Source: Phlebiopsis flavidoalba
Lineage: Eukaryota; Basidiomycota; Agaricomycetes; Polyporales; Phanerochaetaceae
Assembly: GCA_035772785.1 (NCBI GenBank)
Contig: JAOCPU010000016.1
Span: forward strand, 248,001-312,000
DNA: 64,000 nucleotides
Reading direction: 5' to 3'
How positions within the stretch are numbered: position 1 is the first letter of the stretch; each line of letters begins with the position of its first letter. Both the position numbers and the translations under genes were made by a program. The notes below the pieces were generated by a model, which was given only the letters and a program-made list of their open reading frames with translations, was not told where the DNA came from and ran no database searches. This document shows positions 11,264 through 25,300 of this stretch, piece after piece.

Positions 11264-14200
11264 ATGTTGCGCACGTTACTATCTCCCTTGAGCAGTCGTT
11301 TCCCCTTAAGCCCTCGCCCGGAAAATCACTCCAACTACTACTGAGCAAACGATGAACTGACAACGGAGGACTTCGCGCGGGATGTGATATTCGTGGAAAT
11401 CATGCGAAACGCGGTCGAACGACTCAAATCGCGGAGGGTTCTGAACTGAATGAGCGGGCTCAGGTATGTTTCTTCTTTGCTTTTAGAATCTCTGCACGCT
11501 CATTTTGGTAGGTACTAGTTGAAGTCCATGGTATCATGGTGCAAGACGCGTGCACGAAGGATGTATTTCGTGAAATGGACGGCTTCCTCGTCCTTATGAG
11601 TGTGCTGTCAACAATTCAACCCGGACACTCATGGGCACCAGTGGCAGAGCATGGCGACCAGATAGTCCACGAAGTGCTGGGAAGCAGTCCGTCTCGTATT
11701 TCGCCATAATTTCGGAAGCTATGGACGGCCACAAAGCCAATACTGCATTCTTCGAGGTGTGCATCTAGACTCTGAGCGCGGTCCACTTAAATATTGATAG
11801 ACACAGCGTTCTGTAGGATATGATTCTCTGAACCAGGCAATACTTCCACTCGTATTCAGATCGCCAAAACCGTGGAACAAACACTAGGCTTCCTCGTCTC
11901 ACTTCGGAGGAGTTCACAACTTCTCGCTGTCAGGGATCTTCCTTTGCTCCGAGGACGTCACCTATGAAAAACTTTGACTACTCAATTATCTGATGCGGAG
12001 CCAATGCTCAAGTTTATACGGACACCCAGGCGCCCATACGTGTCGCATTCTCTCTATGCAAACACTTTTCAGAGCCGAAAGCTGCTCGGCTGCGCTATAG
12101 CGTCCTAAAGTCCTGGAGAGGTTGATCTGCACACAGACACCGTAATCACGCTATCTTCGGACCACGTTGGATCTCATAGGACCCTCTTCGATTTCCTGTA
12201 CTACTTCAGCGCTGGCAACGAGCCAGAAATAAAGATGTCGAAACCAGAACGCCAGGCCGTCTTGCGACTTCTCAAGCGGCTACTTGAGCTTGGTTCCGAC
12301 ACACATGTCGCAAGGATATGATGTTTTTCAGAGGTCCATAAAACAAGGACGATACCCTGAACGGCGAGGTCTTGGAAACTTCTGAGGGCGGGGATGAAGT
12401 TACAAGATGGCCAGAACACATGTCCATGGAGGGACCTTCTGCCGTCAGCGTTTCCCCACAAAATCTAGAGCTTTTCTTCCAAGTGGAGGATTCACTTTTA
12501 TGCTCTGGATAACGGATCGAGCAGCTCCCTACTCAGGATCCATTTAAGCTTTGTTTACATTCCTGGGTCGCAGATTCCCCTTCGTTTTCCGCGCTACTGC
12601 TACATCCGGGAGGTACATGGGATGTAAAAGCAAACACGTCGTAGGGAACTTCCAAAGTTCAAGTCAGTCTTGGCCCAACCTCTCGCGCTGGAACACCACA
12701 TTCACCATTGCGTCTGCACTAGTCCTGCAACATGGGACTTTCAGCGCCAACACAGTCTCGTTTCGTGAGAATTCGTCGAGTCCTATCGGCCGTCTCCTCA
12801 TGGCGCTAACACACACCTTTTATAGGTTTATTCATAGACGGATGTGTTTGTGTTCGAACGCTATGATATTCTTGGCAAGTTAATTCCCAAAGCCAGAATC
12901 GACTGGCTAAAAGGACGTTGTCAACCATGTGAATTTGCGCTGCTGTTCCTCCGATAATCGGCAAGGCCTTTGCAGCTGGGCATTTGCTTCGTGCATAGCC
13001 TCATATCCAGTCCGCTAGAGTACTGCTATTGCCAATGACGAGAGATTGAAATATCTTACAGTATTTGCAGGAGACGACATACCTGCGTTGCATCCCAGCA
13101 CTTGGGACCGAGATATGCAGGCCGATTCCAAGCCAGTCAGGTCGACTTAGGCACCCAAATATTTATGACTCTATGACAATAACTAGAGGCTGCGACCTCG
13201 TCAGTCTAGTATATTACTTGTCGAGTGTCGCCTCTTCTTAAAAAGCCTCGTCTATGGTCCTCGATTTGATCAGAGATGGACTCGGTATCAATCCGGATTC
13301 TGTATTCTTCATACTTTACTCCTGTCACTGTTGACGCATTGAAGCGACTACGAGTACGGATGCTATCAGCTGGACATTCTGCAGAAACAGCGAGGGGTCC
13401 AAGATTATTCTTGATGGAGATGTCGTCATTGTGAAGAACATTTCGTGACGGAGAGATTCCTTCCTATCGACCATGTGTGAGACTCGGGGGTGCCGCCCTC
13501 CCACTCCAAGTCTCATCCAGCTTTTGCACAGGTGCGTCATCGTCCACGGACACAACGAGCTTTCGCACGTATCTCCATATCCGCTTCAGAGCCTCTCATG
13601 AGATCTGTCGCGTACATGGCTATAATGGCGAGGCGGGTCTTCGCAATGATTGGCAAAATTCGGATGACACCCCCCGGAACGAATACGTAAGTGAAGCCTA
13701 TCCGAGCAGAAACGCAGGTCGCTAAGAGCCCTTTCAGGCGGTTATGAAATTCTTGCTGATATTCTACGACGCAAGAGCACTCTGATCAATATGACAAGCT
13801 TCGAGACCTTTTTTTGTTTCGAATTCCTCTTTGGCTTGAGCTTCCGTTCACCAGAGTGCGTCTCACGTGTCTTCGACCCCAGCCCCCAATTATGAATCTC
13901 ATTTCCATTAGTCAAGTTCCACTGTTCCATCAACGCGGCTTGCTTACCGTGCGCCATTGCTCTGGACCTTCAACTTTGGGCTCAGACCAAGACCGAAATC
14001 CAACGAGACGCATCTCGAGCACTTTTCCATGCTGCCTGCTGCGAGGAAGAGACAAGTACAAAAGATTCAACGTAAAAGCAACGACTAGGTAAAGATGAAC
14101 TCTGTGCGCAAGTTCTTGTTTTCGCTGCAAAACGCTGATCTGGTACAGTGGAGCCCGGAGTCAATACCTTGGTTGATCGTTCGGAGACATTTGAAAGTAG

Positions 14201-17200
14201 TTGCCGAAGCCACTTTCTCGACGGGGTGGAACCCCCCCCCCTACGGACGATGTCATCAAGCCTGTATATTGCGTACCTTAGCAAGTCCAAACCTTCACCC
14301 CAGGCGCGCTCTTTTTATCTCTGCCAGTTGATCTTCAAGCTAAAGTGCACCTTGTGCGTAGATCCATCAAGATTCCAACTCACCTCAGTCTATGGTCTCT
14401 AGCGGTTCGAGATCACCCCCCCGATGCACCGTCTAAGAGCAGTAACGAGTCCTTTGACGCTCTCGTCTCGATTTTTGCAGACGCCAGCACAACATTCGCC
14501 AAGTTCACAACCTCCCTGCCGTTAACACGACATATGCCTCCTTTCTCCTTTGGGGAGCATCCGTATCGTCCTCGACCGCGATCGAATGTCCTTCACCTTA
14601 TTGAGAAGGGTGTGAAGGCATACTTCCTCATTTACCAGGAAATTCGAACTCATCAGCGGATGGAAAACACCCATGAACCGTTATTCCTCAGGCATGGGGC
14701 GCCACAGTGTCCAGGTGGCTGCTTTCGACGTCCTCTTGGGAGGCGGTTACAGCGCACAATCGTCACGGACTTGTGTGATTGTCCCTGCTCCCAAATAGCT
14801 GCCAGGTGATCATCGCCTGCTTGCGTTTTCAGCTCGAAGTTCTGTCCGGCACAGAATTATATCGGTCATGGGGGAGGAGCACTATCAGTCTGTTTTGGCC
14901 GCGTCTTGAGCTCTGCCTGCGTATAGCTGCTAATCACAAAATATACACAGCCATTGCAAGAAGCAGGCTGAAACGCTGCGGAACAGACCTGTTAGAGGAC
15001 GCTGATCAAGATTCACTCGATACAGTATACAATGTTCCGCCAGGCATGATCCAAATCCTCAGGTCACCACTACACAGACGTTCATAGATGCTTTCAAGGC
15101 TTTTGTGGTTGCCATCTACCTTTGTGTGTGTCCCCCCCAAACGAGTTGGATAACTTATAGTGTGTCCGGTCCTGAGAAGCGCAAGTCACCTTGCCTTGAG
15201 CTATATCCCGCTTGGGATAAAGACGTAGTTGCTGTTGCGCACAAGTCAAGAGGCGATGTCGTGATCGTGAATGACACGTTCACACACCGCTGACCACTCC
15301 GACCTCCATGATCTTATGAGTATTCTGCAGACTGCTGAATCCGTGCTCAAAATCCCACTAGCCGTTCCAGCACATTCTTCCATCAACCCTAGTGCGATCA
15401 TGAATTATACGGCCTCGGCACGGGACGACTGCCAGTCGACAAGATTGAGCATTCACTTGGGTCACAGAACGGTACAGCGATCGTCGACAAAGGTGCAGGA
15501 ATGGAGAAAGAATGTGTCACCGTCACGGAGAGCCCGGAAACGCTTGCGGAAGAATATTAATGGACTTGTGAGCGCACTTTCTTATCTTGCATCGTCTCCT
15601 TTTCATCATTTATGTCGGTAGACGAGAGCAGAGGCGCCAGATAGCCAGCGATGAAGGAGTGGGACTCCACACTGACTACCGAACGCGGGCTGTGGGGGAG
15701 CGCCAGAAACTCAGCTCCGGGATGGCGTTCTGGACGAAACCGAAAAGGGCACTTATCGTGTTGTTCGGTACGTGGGTAAGCTTTTGTTAAATATGCTTGA
15801 TCTGACTATCATCCAGTAGAAAAAAACTTGGAGCCGAAGTTCGAGCGCACTTTCCTTTCCAAAGTCGTACGCCCGGTTAGAAAGTGTTAAGATCCAGAAG
15901 CCAAGCTCAGATGCTCAGTCGATCATTTCAAGCAGCTACCCCACCGTGGGCAGAGTCATACGACATGTCCTCAAATCACGATGGTAGGAGGTACCTAAAA
16001 TCTTCTTGACGATGGCTCATTACTGTATCCAGAGCGTCCTACTGGAAGAAGAGGTGCTCGATGACAAACATCGTAGGGTGCGACGCATGAGCTTGAAGCA
16101 GGTGATGTTATCGACGCTGCGGAGACTGTGGCGCGGATATCTGGCATGTGCACTCGCTTCGACCGTATGTGACCCTGCTGCTCCCATCAAAGGGGGAAAT
16201 GGCCGACAGATGACTTTTTTTCTTAGCTGGTCTTCCTGATTTTTGGTCGCACTCATTTGTACATGTTGGGATGGGACTAGTGCAGAGCGATAAGACGGGG
16301 AAGTTGATCGACGCACGCGACGCTCCAAAACAGGTTATTTTTTTCAGTCCTATGGGAAGCACCGTGTGACTTGACTGTCCTCAGAGGGCCCAGCGATGGG
16401 CTTTATGACCAAGTCGCAAACTTGTCAGTGATAGAACATCTTGGTTCCGCAACGTAGCGTATGGGTCGACCGGGGGGGGCGAATTGATCTACTTCTATGC
16501 GGCCCGTACTTCTGACCAACGCCTAGCCTCGAGATATACTTCCAAAGGACAGTCGTTCCCTACTCGTAGTCTTCACCGGCAAAAGAGAAACGGCAGGCCA
16601 TGGGCGACAAAAAGCTCACGCATGTATGATGTCTTCTGGGCCAGCGTGAACGCTACGGAGACAGCCTCACACCTGGACTGAGCTGAGGCTGGCATACTGA
16701 GGTGTCGCCTCTGGTTGGTCGCCTCAGACGCAAGAGTTGGAGCAAAAGGTCGGTGGTTAAAGGGCTCTTATGGGCTTCCGAGCCGACGAACTGCTTTCTG
16801 CACAAAGGCCTTCGAGGATGGCAAGCGACAAGTTCGAGAAATATCGAACGTAAGTTAAGCGTATAACCCAGAGCCATGGAGTCTTAATCCAGCGGTCTCA
16901 CCCCAGTTCACATACATCAGCATCTTGATGCCAACCAATTTGTGTCCTGGTCGCATCACACTAGCGACTGCCCACAGCAGTTTTATCCCACGTATTCACG
17001 TAAGTCGCCTTTTTTCTTACCTGTCTCTTTTCTGTCTCTTCTGAACGTAGACCTGCACTTCCTTCTACTCCAAGACGGTTAGGTTATATTGCTTAGGGTG
17101 GCTTAAGTGTACTTAAACCTCTTCGAGATGCATTGAATTTGGACCGTCTTGGTATGAGGAATCTTCCCCCGCGAACTGTTGGAGTTTGTGACGTTCAGCT

Positions 17201-19000
17201 CTGCTCGAGAAGGCCATGGACAGAGCCCGCTCGACTATTCCCTATCCGAGTCGGTCTGACTACCACCAAGTCCTAACACAAGCTACATTGGGAGCTTTAA
17301 CGGAAAGGACCAGGAGAAGAAGCAGGCTAGGCAAGCACGATTCGATACAGCGCATATGGCAGGCAGCCTGTGGGTAAGAGAAGCCCTTATCCACTGTACG
17401 GGAAACTACACTTCAGCTCATCCTATGAGTACGTCTTCGCCACTTCCCTTATGACGGAATGGGACACCGTTAACATCAGATGGTTTTCAAAAAATTGCAG
17501 GTTAGCAGTCGAAATACTATGATTCTTCGCTCATGGAAACCGCCTTTACTTTGGTTCTAAGGTGGAGATTTCCTTTTTTCATGGTGGATGACCTTCCCCG
17601 GTTAATCGGTGAGTTCAGGTTGACGCATCGTCTGCCAATGGACACTGAATCTTCCTGAACTGGTGGCTTCCTACATGCCCCCCCCCCCCCCCGACTATGA
17701 AGACGTGCATAAGAGTCAGTACTTCCGCAGGAGCCTGAGAGGCGACGTCCCGGAGAGTTTGCATCCTGAATTGCTATCACTTGGGTCCAGAGTCAGGGTG
17801 CCTAGGTCTCTCAGGTCATGGAAATGGCACCACTCAATCAATTCTTGCCAGAAGATGCCTGTCGAGGAATTCTCACGCACCAATTTGGATTGTGGGCCCC
17901 TCCACCCAAACAATTGGGTATCCACAATGGACGAGTAAGGATTCAATTAACGCTCAAATTGCCTCCTTTGGGCAAAGCTAGGGGACCCGTGGCTATTTGT
18001 AAAGCGCCTGGCAATAGGGCCAGGAATATCCGACGAGCGCCCACTACGTCACGAGCCGAAAATCTTGCCCTCGTTGTGCGTAGTCGACCTCATCTGGGGC
18101 AGTTAAGCAAAAGCGGAGCCCCGATGCACACTGAACGTTTTCCACCCTCTCAGGCTACGAGGGCTCTATCGGTATGTATTTTTCTCGATTTGCTGATTCG
18201 TGCTCCGGACTGCACAGAGATTGTAGACCTAGATTCGTATTACTGACGAGCTGGAGAGCTGGGTGAGGCCTTCTGACGGTCGGGCATTATACCACAATTG
18301 TAACGTCGCATTCTCTCCCAAACGCGCACAGCTCATCTGACACAATAGGATTCAGTCGGACAGACTTGCCCAGAAAGCTTTTCAATACTCCTCACCCAGA
18401 CCGTATGATGCATGGGCATCGGACTCTACCCATTGGCTCTATCTACGGCATCCCCGAGGACTATCATCTTCTCGTCTCTCGAAACTTCTCGGTTGTAGTA
18501 CGAGGGTATAAGGCGCAGGTGCTTGCCGCATTGACCAGCTGACTAAAAGAACCTTCTGGAGGCAGACTTGGGTAACGGCAAGCTCGTGGCAGATCTCTCG
18601 CACGTTGAAACCTGGTACTCGTTGGCAGCGTTGAGAATCATCCCATGCCCACCCTGGCGTGCGCTCGCCGTCCCCTCTCGTCCAGTATGGTTACCTGCCG
18701 AGACCATCGAATGTGGATCAACCCCCCCCCATTGCTATACCGCCCGGGCGATCACTACGTGTACTGATCGACAACTGAAGGTGAGCCATCCCAGCCATTC
18801 ATTGACTGAGCTCACTTGTTATCTCAGCCCTCCTCAGACCTTCGCATCAAGTCACGTCGAGTCCGCTCTCTTGCTCCACTAGGTGCGCTGTCCGCGGACT
18901 CTCGACAGGGGGGAGGTGGGGTTGCCGGACGTGACGCCGGTCACTCGTCTGATCTTCGGGCCTTCCACCGACTACGACCGCTGACCGCCGGGCTGTGAAG
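11264..19000 (+). CDS. BEACH-domain protein (Beige/LYST/neurobeachin-type, with PH-like domain)
   Basis: Large scaffold protein of the BEACH family, which acts in vesicle and lysosome/vacuole trafficking and autophagy. The proposed start is MLRTLLSPLSSRFPLSPRP, then TTEDFARDV...EIMRNAVERLKS. Downstream pieces match the family in order: FREMDGFLV (11570), SEAMDGHKANTAFFE (11715), EQTLGFLVSL (11875), a concanavalin-like segment with a FIDGC-type strand (12830), GGYEILADILRRKS plus SFETFF (13735-13825), RYKKFNVK and VRKFLFSLQ (14060-14130), and LEPKFERTFLSKVVRPVR (15830). A PH-like domain follows (FGRTHLYMLG about 16245, VFTGKRE about 16575). The BEACH core includes FTYISIL (16912) and LPPWAKGDPWLFVKRL-like sequence (17960-18010). 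WD40 repeats should follow but are too scrambled to place. Many introns and indels; the end is approximate. Confidence 0.75.
17678..17692 (+). repeat. homopolymer run of 15 C
   Basis: Fifteen consecutive C inside the BEACH gene region, at a place where a coding frame is expected. A run this long is a likely site of length error in sequencing. Confidence 0.9.
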
Positions 19001-22000
19001 CTGACGCGCGTGCGCGGGAGGATTTATCATTGAGTTGTTCGGACGCGACAATTTACGGCCCTGTGGTCAGTCGCGTCCCGATCTTTCGTGTGGGGGTGCG
19101 GTGTTTTGCCCGTTTTTCATCAGCGCCACTCAGTCTCGTGTGTGTGTGTGTGTGTCGGATTTTATGTTTTTTTTGTTTGTCTATATATTCGTGCGATGCG
19201 GATGTGGTCTCCTCTTTGTTCGTGTTCTGGCTCCGTCTACAGTATCGTTTGTGTTGGCGTAGTGACAAGGTCCTGTGGTGTTGAAATACGTTTCAAAGCG
19301 CTGTGGGTGTATCTCGTTTTTGGTTTTTTTTAGTACATCCGGTTCGATAGTGGGGCGAATGGAGATGGCCACTAAGTGATGTGAGGAGTCTCGCCTGTTG
19401 TCATTGTGGGTTTGCTTCGGTCGTCGAGATCTTCCCAATTTCGATGATAGGACCCCCTGGGGGGTAACGGTAGTGACCGTCTCCAAATTTGCGCTTGTGC
19501 TGATCAGGTTTTCCGCCTTCTGAACCGCCACGTTTTCGCCTGGATACATCGCCACATGTTCTCAAGAAGAAACTCTGGCTAAACACAGTTTTAACGCAAC
19601 GGCCTGTCCGTAATGCTCGAACTGTCGCGAGACATCGCCGGACACTCACCTCTCACCCGCCAAGTGACGATCCATGGCAATCCCGAGCGGAAGCGGGGAA
19701 GTACTCGACCGGCTAACCGTATTCTGGGCAACGGTTGTTCGCCCGGTACGGTGTAACGCGATCAACTCGCTACGGAACATGGATACACGCGACGGCACAC
19801 CAGAGGTGCGAAGCAGAATAGCCATACTGGGCATGTTTGCGACCTCTCAAGAAGATGAAGAGTCAACAAAAGTTGTCCGAAGGTGGTAAACAAACTCGGG
19901 GATCTTTCCCATGTATCACGGCGCTGGCGCTTCGTGGGTACGCTGCTTTCCTTCTTTAGAGGATGTGCATGGCATTTTTTAACTGACAATTCAAGGGAAC
20001 TCCTATATCCATGGTGACAGACACAGGAAGGTCTATTCATGGGTCCTCCCCCGACTAGGGGGGACTGCTCATTTCACATTGTCTGACACATTTGGATATT
20101 TTGGACAATGATGACTGCGAAGGGGCTGCACTGCATACGGATAGTACTAGGGTGGATGGATCTTGCATATTTTAGGACAGCCTTACCATGCAATATGTGT
20201 CGTCAATATAGTATCTTACCATAGACGCTGAGCTTCGAGTAGAAACGTAGCTGCAATCTGGTTGTAATCACTCGTGTAGCACGACACAGCAGAATACGAA
20301 CAGGTGCGAAAGCATATAAGCCGCTCTACCTCATAGAATGAAAGGATCATGACAGTCGACAATATCAAAGGAACAAATGAATGGAGCGCGACCACTGGGA
20401 CGCAGGTCCCAAGAGAGCCTGTTGCGCGGTCGTGCGCAGCGCCATATTGATCATTTTCGACGTAAGATTATCATTCGCCAATGACCGTGATTGATTGTCG
20501 AGACTTAGGTCGGATAAACGACCACAGTCCTAGGAGACGACGACCACGGATCAGACCGACCGCTGTTTAGTCCACGAAGTGCTAAGGCTTCACACGGATA
20601 TATTAAGCACAAGTGAAATGAAATCGTACCTTGGCGACGGGGTAGAGTCGGGTGGGTACGGGGGTGACGTCCTCAATACGACAATATACGCATACCCAGA
20701 CACGGGCAAGAGCAGCGGAGGGCGCCCTTCCTTTGACACCCAGGGCCGCGGGGTGTCTTAGTCGACCTGGTACCTTGTGTACCGTGATTAGCCTTGTCCT
20801 ATATCTATGTACATCTTGTATAGCGAGGGCAGTAATGCAACCTCACGGCCAGCGCTGGGCAACATACCTCGAGCAGCCAACAATCGGCAGCGTAGGGCGA
20901 AGACTCGTCACCGGTCAGCCTTGACCCTCTCAGTTGCCACCTTAAGTTGGAGAATCCCGCGGTTAGAGACACCCGGGGCGAGTCGGACGATAGGGGTCGG
21001 GTAGTGCGCCACCAGCTGGACACAGTGGACCGATGGTCCCTTTGCCGGAGCCTAGATCGGTAAAACGCTGGACGAAAGTGTCGTTGAATGAGGCATAGAC
21101 TGTGAGCAACGCCAAAGACGAGCGTCGCCCTCGTTGGCGCTACCATGGGGGTCCAACGGAGCGAGCTGTGACGGCTTTCAGTGGCGGCGACCTTGACCTT
21201 CATTAGGGGGGCCTATGGGTACATCCGATGGGTCAGACTTCACATCCACCACAAATACGAGACGCCATTCGTCTCTCCACTCTCCGCGCACGCCAGAGGT
21301 ATCCAGGGACAGCAAGAATGGCTGCCTCACCATCTACATTATGACTTGAGGGACTTGAGGAGGGACGTGAGGGGGACGGGACGGCGATGCCACACAACAC
21401 AGCGATCACGATTGGAGGCTGGAACTCCTGCGTCACGGTCACGCTCGTGACGTTACGCAGTTGTCCCGTGACTAGAGTGCTTAGACGCCGATCTAGAGCA
21501 CTTGGACTTGGACGCCGACCTCGACGAGTACAAGTGCTTCCCCCACTCTCTCATCAAACTGCACGTTTACTTGGTATTCGGACGTCTGACCTGGATTTCG
21601 CGAGCTCATAACAACTCTTAGTGTATCGCTCTCAAGGTATATCTGGGTGGGATACAGCTACTCTGCGCTTCTGGTGTTACGCCTACACAAAGGTTATCTG
21701 ACGCGGTCCGCAATTTAGTCCGCAAACCCCTGCAAAACCATCTACGCTGCGGCTTCTGGTACCTGCTGCCCTGTAAACCCTGGATGCTTACTACTGCCTT
21801 GCTGCATCAATCATCGCTTTGCTCTTTGGGCTGTATAATCGGATGGCGAAGGAACACCCGCTGTGCCGATGGACCTTGTGGCTAGCCATGCACCATCGTC
21901 GCAATGCATGCATGTGGGAATTGGGTGCTATTCTAGTTGCGCACAATTACTGGCCGCCTTCTGTCTCCCTCGCACCGCCATTGCCGCACACCAACTCAAA

Positions 22001-22267
22001 AATTTTCACATTCTCAATTCGGTGGGGCACATCTCCCATCATGGACCACGCAGAGCACGCACAAGCACATACGCCTTGTTCTGTGCGCGTTCTCCCAGCG
22101 AGCACGTTGGGCAGCCGTGGAGATACTGGCGGTGCTCAGACGAACGCAAAGACCTCTTTGGGATGCTCTCCTGGATCACTGCATAGGATGGTCCACTATA
22201 CGCTCCGATAACCCCATGACGTGGTGACGGTCATCCCGTCCTTATCTGATAGCCTCCCCCTGGACCT
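19001..22267. other. long stretch without recognisable genes
   Basis: Begins as the probable 3' UTR of the BEACH gene (T-rich with a GT microsatellite) and continues to the TATA box of the next gene. Some + strand frames near 19800-19980 and 21460-21610 stay open for 60-90 codons, but none gives a domain, a good start or a consistent splice pattern. I see no transposase or reverse-transcriptase motifs. Confidence 0.4.
19138..19155 (+). repeat. GT dinucleotide microsatellite
   Basis: Nine GT units, flanked by T-rich DNA, in the probable 3' UTR of the BEACH gene. Confidence 0.9.
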
Positions 22268-22274
22268 ATATAAG
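22268..22274 (+). promoter_or_regulatory. TATA box of the TmpA-like gene
   Basis: TATATAA, about 93 nt upstream of ATG 22361, followed by a C/A-rich leader typical of fungal 5' UTRs. Confidence 0.65.
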
Positions 22275-22360
22275 ACAAGCCGTCCGTAGATCTCGTTGGC
22301 CCATCTCCGGACAAGCCTCTGCTGACCATTTTTAACACCCACATACCACCACTACACCCA

Positions 22361-25300
22361 ATGGCCCCCAACCCCACTACAGTGCGCTGCCCGATCGAGC
22401 TGCTGTCCGCGAAGGAGAAGGACACATGGGTGCGTTTTAATTATAGGCCCTTATATTTGTTTTTTGGGACAGCGCTATGACGCGTCGCATAATTTGGCAG
22501 GTCCTCTCGTCTACGTGATCAAAAAAATTAAAAAAAAAAAACCAAGGGCGGCCCGATTCTGCTGAGAAGGTGTCGACCAAGCCTAGAGGTCGCGGCGTTT
22601 GGTCGAGAGTACGTTCAGAAGACGTGATCCTTTGAAGGACAGCACGAATTATAGTTGCTTATAACTATAGCCGTTTGTCTATTCTGGTCACTGGTGCTGG
22701 GATGCATCCACACCAACTGAGATGAGTTTACAACGCCCTCGCCACCCACGCCTTAGAACATCAGAGCAGAGATACAGGTAAGATTCTGGTGACCGCTCTG
22801 GTCTTCCTCGTAAAGCTGCTCACGGCGACTCCTCCATCATACAGGCAACTCGCCACGAATGCTGCTCACGCTAACCAATTAAATGCTTCTTCACAAAAAA
22901 AACATGGTTTCAAGACGGATCCATCTGGTATAATATCATCCGTTATTCAATGGTTTTTCTACAATACCAATAAACTATCCGGAGTCGCGATCTCTTCCTA
23001 TTAGGTGCTCTTCCGGTCCATACTATGTACTTGAACATATCTCTCGGGCTGGCTTAGGATTGTGCTACACGGTTGGCACGATACCGAGCTTGGTTCCTCA
23101 TGTCACTATGGCGGACCGTGTGCTTTGCGCTACGACTTCCGCTCCGAAGCTTAGTGTCTAAATGACATTGATTGCTATGTGATTGCTCAGACTTGTCCCT
23201 TAGGCTATCCACTGCTCTGGCTTCGCGTGTTGTTGGATGCGAGCCACGTGCGCTAAAGGCTCTGCTTGAGCCCCACACCGATTGTGTACTCGGGTTAGGG
23301 ATCGACGCTTGGACAGTCACCAACTCCTCCTTCTACTCATGATGGCGCACGCCAGAGCGGTGTTGGATGTCAAGTGCCCTGGTCGGCGCAATGTCAATGG
23401 TAAGCTCCTTCCTGTCCATAGATCCGAGTGGTACGGGGCTCACTCTGATCGGGGCAGACCGCGACTTCTCTCGCTCGACAAGACTTTGGTCCTAGTCCCG
23501 AGATAGCGGGTCTGAATGCCAACAAGAATATCGTTCCCCGCAAAAGAAGTTTTCGAAAGCCGACAAATCCCTGTTCGGGGGCTTTGATTGTGTTGGGGTC
23601 AAACCAAGGTCAACCCCTGCAACGTCACAAAGGCTCGGCATTCTTCTGTGGCGTCGTGATGCTTATGTCGGGCACGGCGTTGCGATACTACCTCGTATGT
23701 TCTCTTGAGGCTTGAGGTACCAGAGAATCCACCAGTTACTGAGTATTCTATGCCCTAGTGCGCGCGCAGAGAGTCTAATCCCTCGTCGCTCCGATTTGAG
23801 TCGTGCCCATTTCGTTGTGGTCCTGTAACTATCGCATCTACTTGCTGAAACTCGCCGATAGTCGGGGGACGCGTCGCATCATTCGCACGCCTACCGCTTC
23901 AGCGCCCAGGAGCAAACACCCGGGTACCTGCCATTGTCGACATGCCAAATCTAGAGGCTTGCGCGCTCAAGTCTGCCTGGAGGAACGTCAAGAAAATTTG
24001 TATTCTGGTCGTCTCCAAGCCTGCGCTCGACATGGCGAGGACATGTCGACATTCCGCGAGTTACGCAGACAATCGCAGTATCAAGCCGCCCTACCTGTCT
24101 TGGACAGCCCATGCGAACGGGTATATAGCCTGGCGCACTTGACGGTGGAAGGTCAGGCAGCAGCAACTCCTCGGCCTTCGTTCAGTCTTCTGGTCAGCTC
24201 AATGGCTTCCTCAGGTGTTTCCCGCGTCGCATATTTCTCCACTGGAGTTATCTTCTCCAGCTCTCCGCAACGTCCCACCTCTCAGTAGCAACGGAGGGCT
24301 CTGCGACTTCCTCCGCGGCTGCCTCCATCAACGAAGCTGAGAAGGCGGTATGGGTACAAAACGACGACAAGGCACTCGCCAACTACCTGGTGCCTGCTCT
24401 CGAGAAGGGCCAAAAGAATGGCGAGGCTCAAAACCTGAAGGAAGACCCAACCCTGCAAAACCCCAACCCCTTGGATTCGGTTCCGAGTTTGGTATAACCC
24501 GTATCGTATGGTATGTCTATTCAGCGATTAGAGAAGTACTTCGACTAACAACGAAAATAGAACTTCTCGATAGCCTTTGCCCTGAACATGATCGCCATTG
24601 TCGTCGCTTGCACTCACCGCTGGGGATATGCTGAGAACCACGCCGCCGCTCTCGCACTCGGAAACCTTACTGCCTCCGTCGCCTGTCGTAACGAATTCCT
24701 TCCTCACCCCGTTTACTTCGTCTATTGGCCGCTCGTCAAGACCTTCCAAAAGGTACGTGATATCAGTGCGCTCGATTCGGCGCAAATCTGACACACACAC
24801 ACTTTGCAGTGGGCTCCTCTCTGGTGGCGCATCTTCCTTACCGGCTTCATTCAACACACATCGGTGGTATCCACTCTGGTTGCGCTGCCTGGCCATAGTC
24901 CAAGCATTGCTTGGTTTTTCTTCCTCGTCATCCGGACCTTCCAGCACATGTTGCCAAGCACACTCCGGCAGTCGTCCTCGCTTGGGGTGTTATCACACTC
25001 GTGGTCGTGAACGTGGTCATGTTCGCTGCCACTCCCTGGATTCGTGCTCACCACCACAAAGTACGTACATGTACCCTCGCAACACACATGTTTGCTCATG
25101 AGCTCCTCTCAGCTTCTTCGAACGCCACCATCGTTTCGCTGGTTGGGGCGCCGTTGTTTTCGTGTGGATCTTCGTCTGTCTTGCGGATAGCTACAACACC
25201 GAGACTGGCAAATTCCACAGCAACGGTAACCACTTGGTCAGGACCCATTGGAGTTCTGGTATGCCCTGTTCATCACTGTCCTGTGAGTAAATCCCGCTAT

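Noticed and set aside
11264..19000. Degraded retrotransposon
   Set aside because: I first suspected mobile DNA because the frames are so broken, but ordered BEACH-family motifs from 11.5 to 18 kb explain the region.
19181..19649. Overlapping minus-strand open frames of 124 and 82 codons
   Set aside because: They cross the GT microsatellite and T-rich 3' UTR-like sequence and show no protein-like pattern.
20805..21203. 132-codon minus-strand open frame
   Set aside because: Arg/Ser-rich with no hydrophobic core, domain or start context, and neighbouring frames are equally open.
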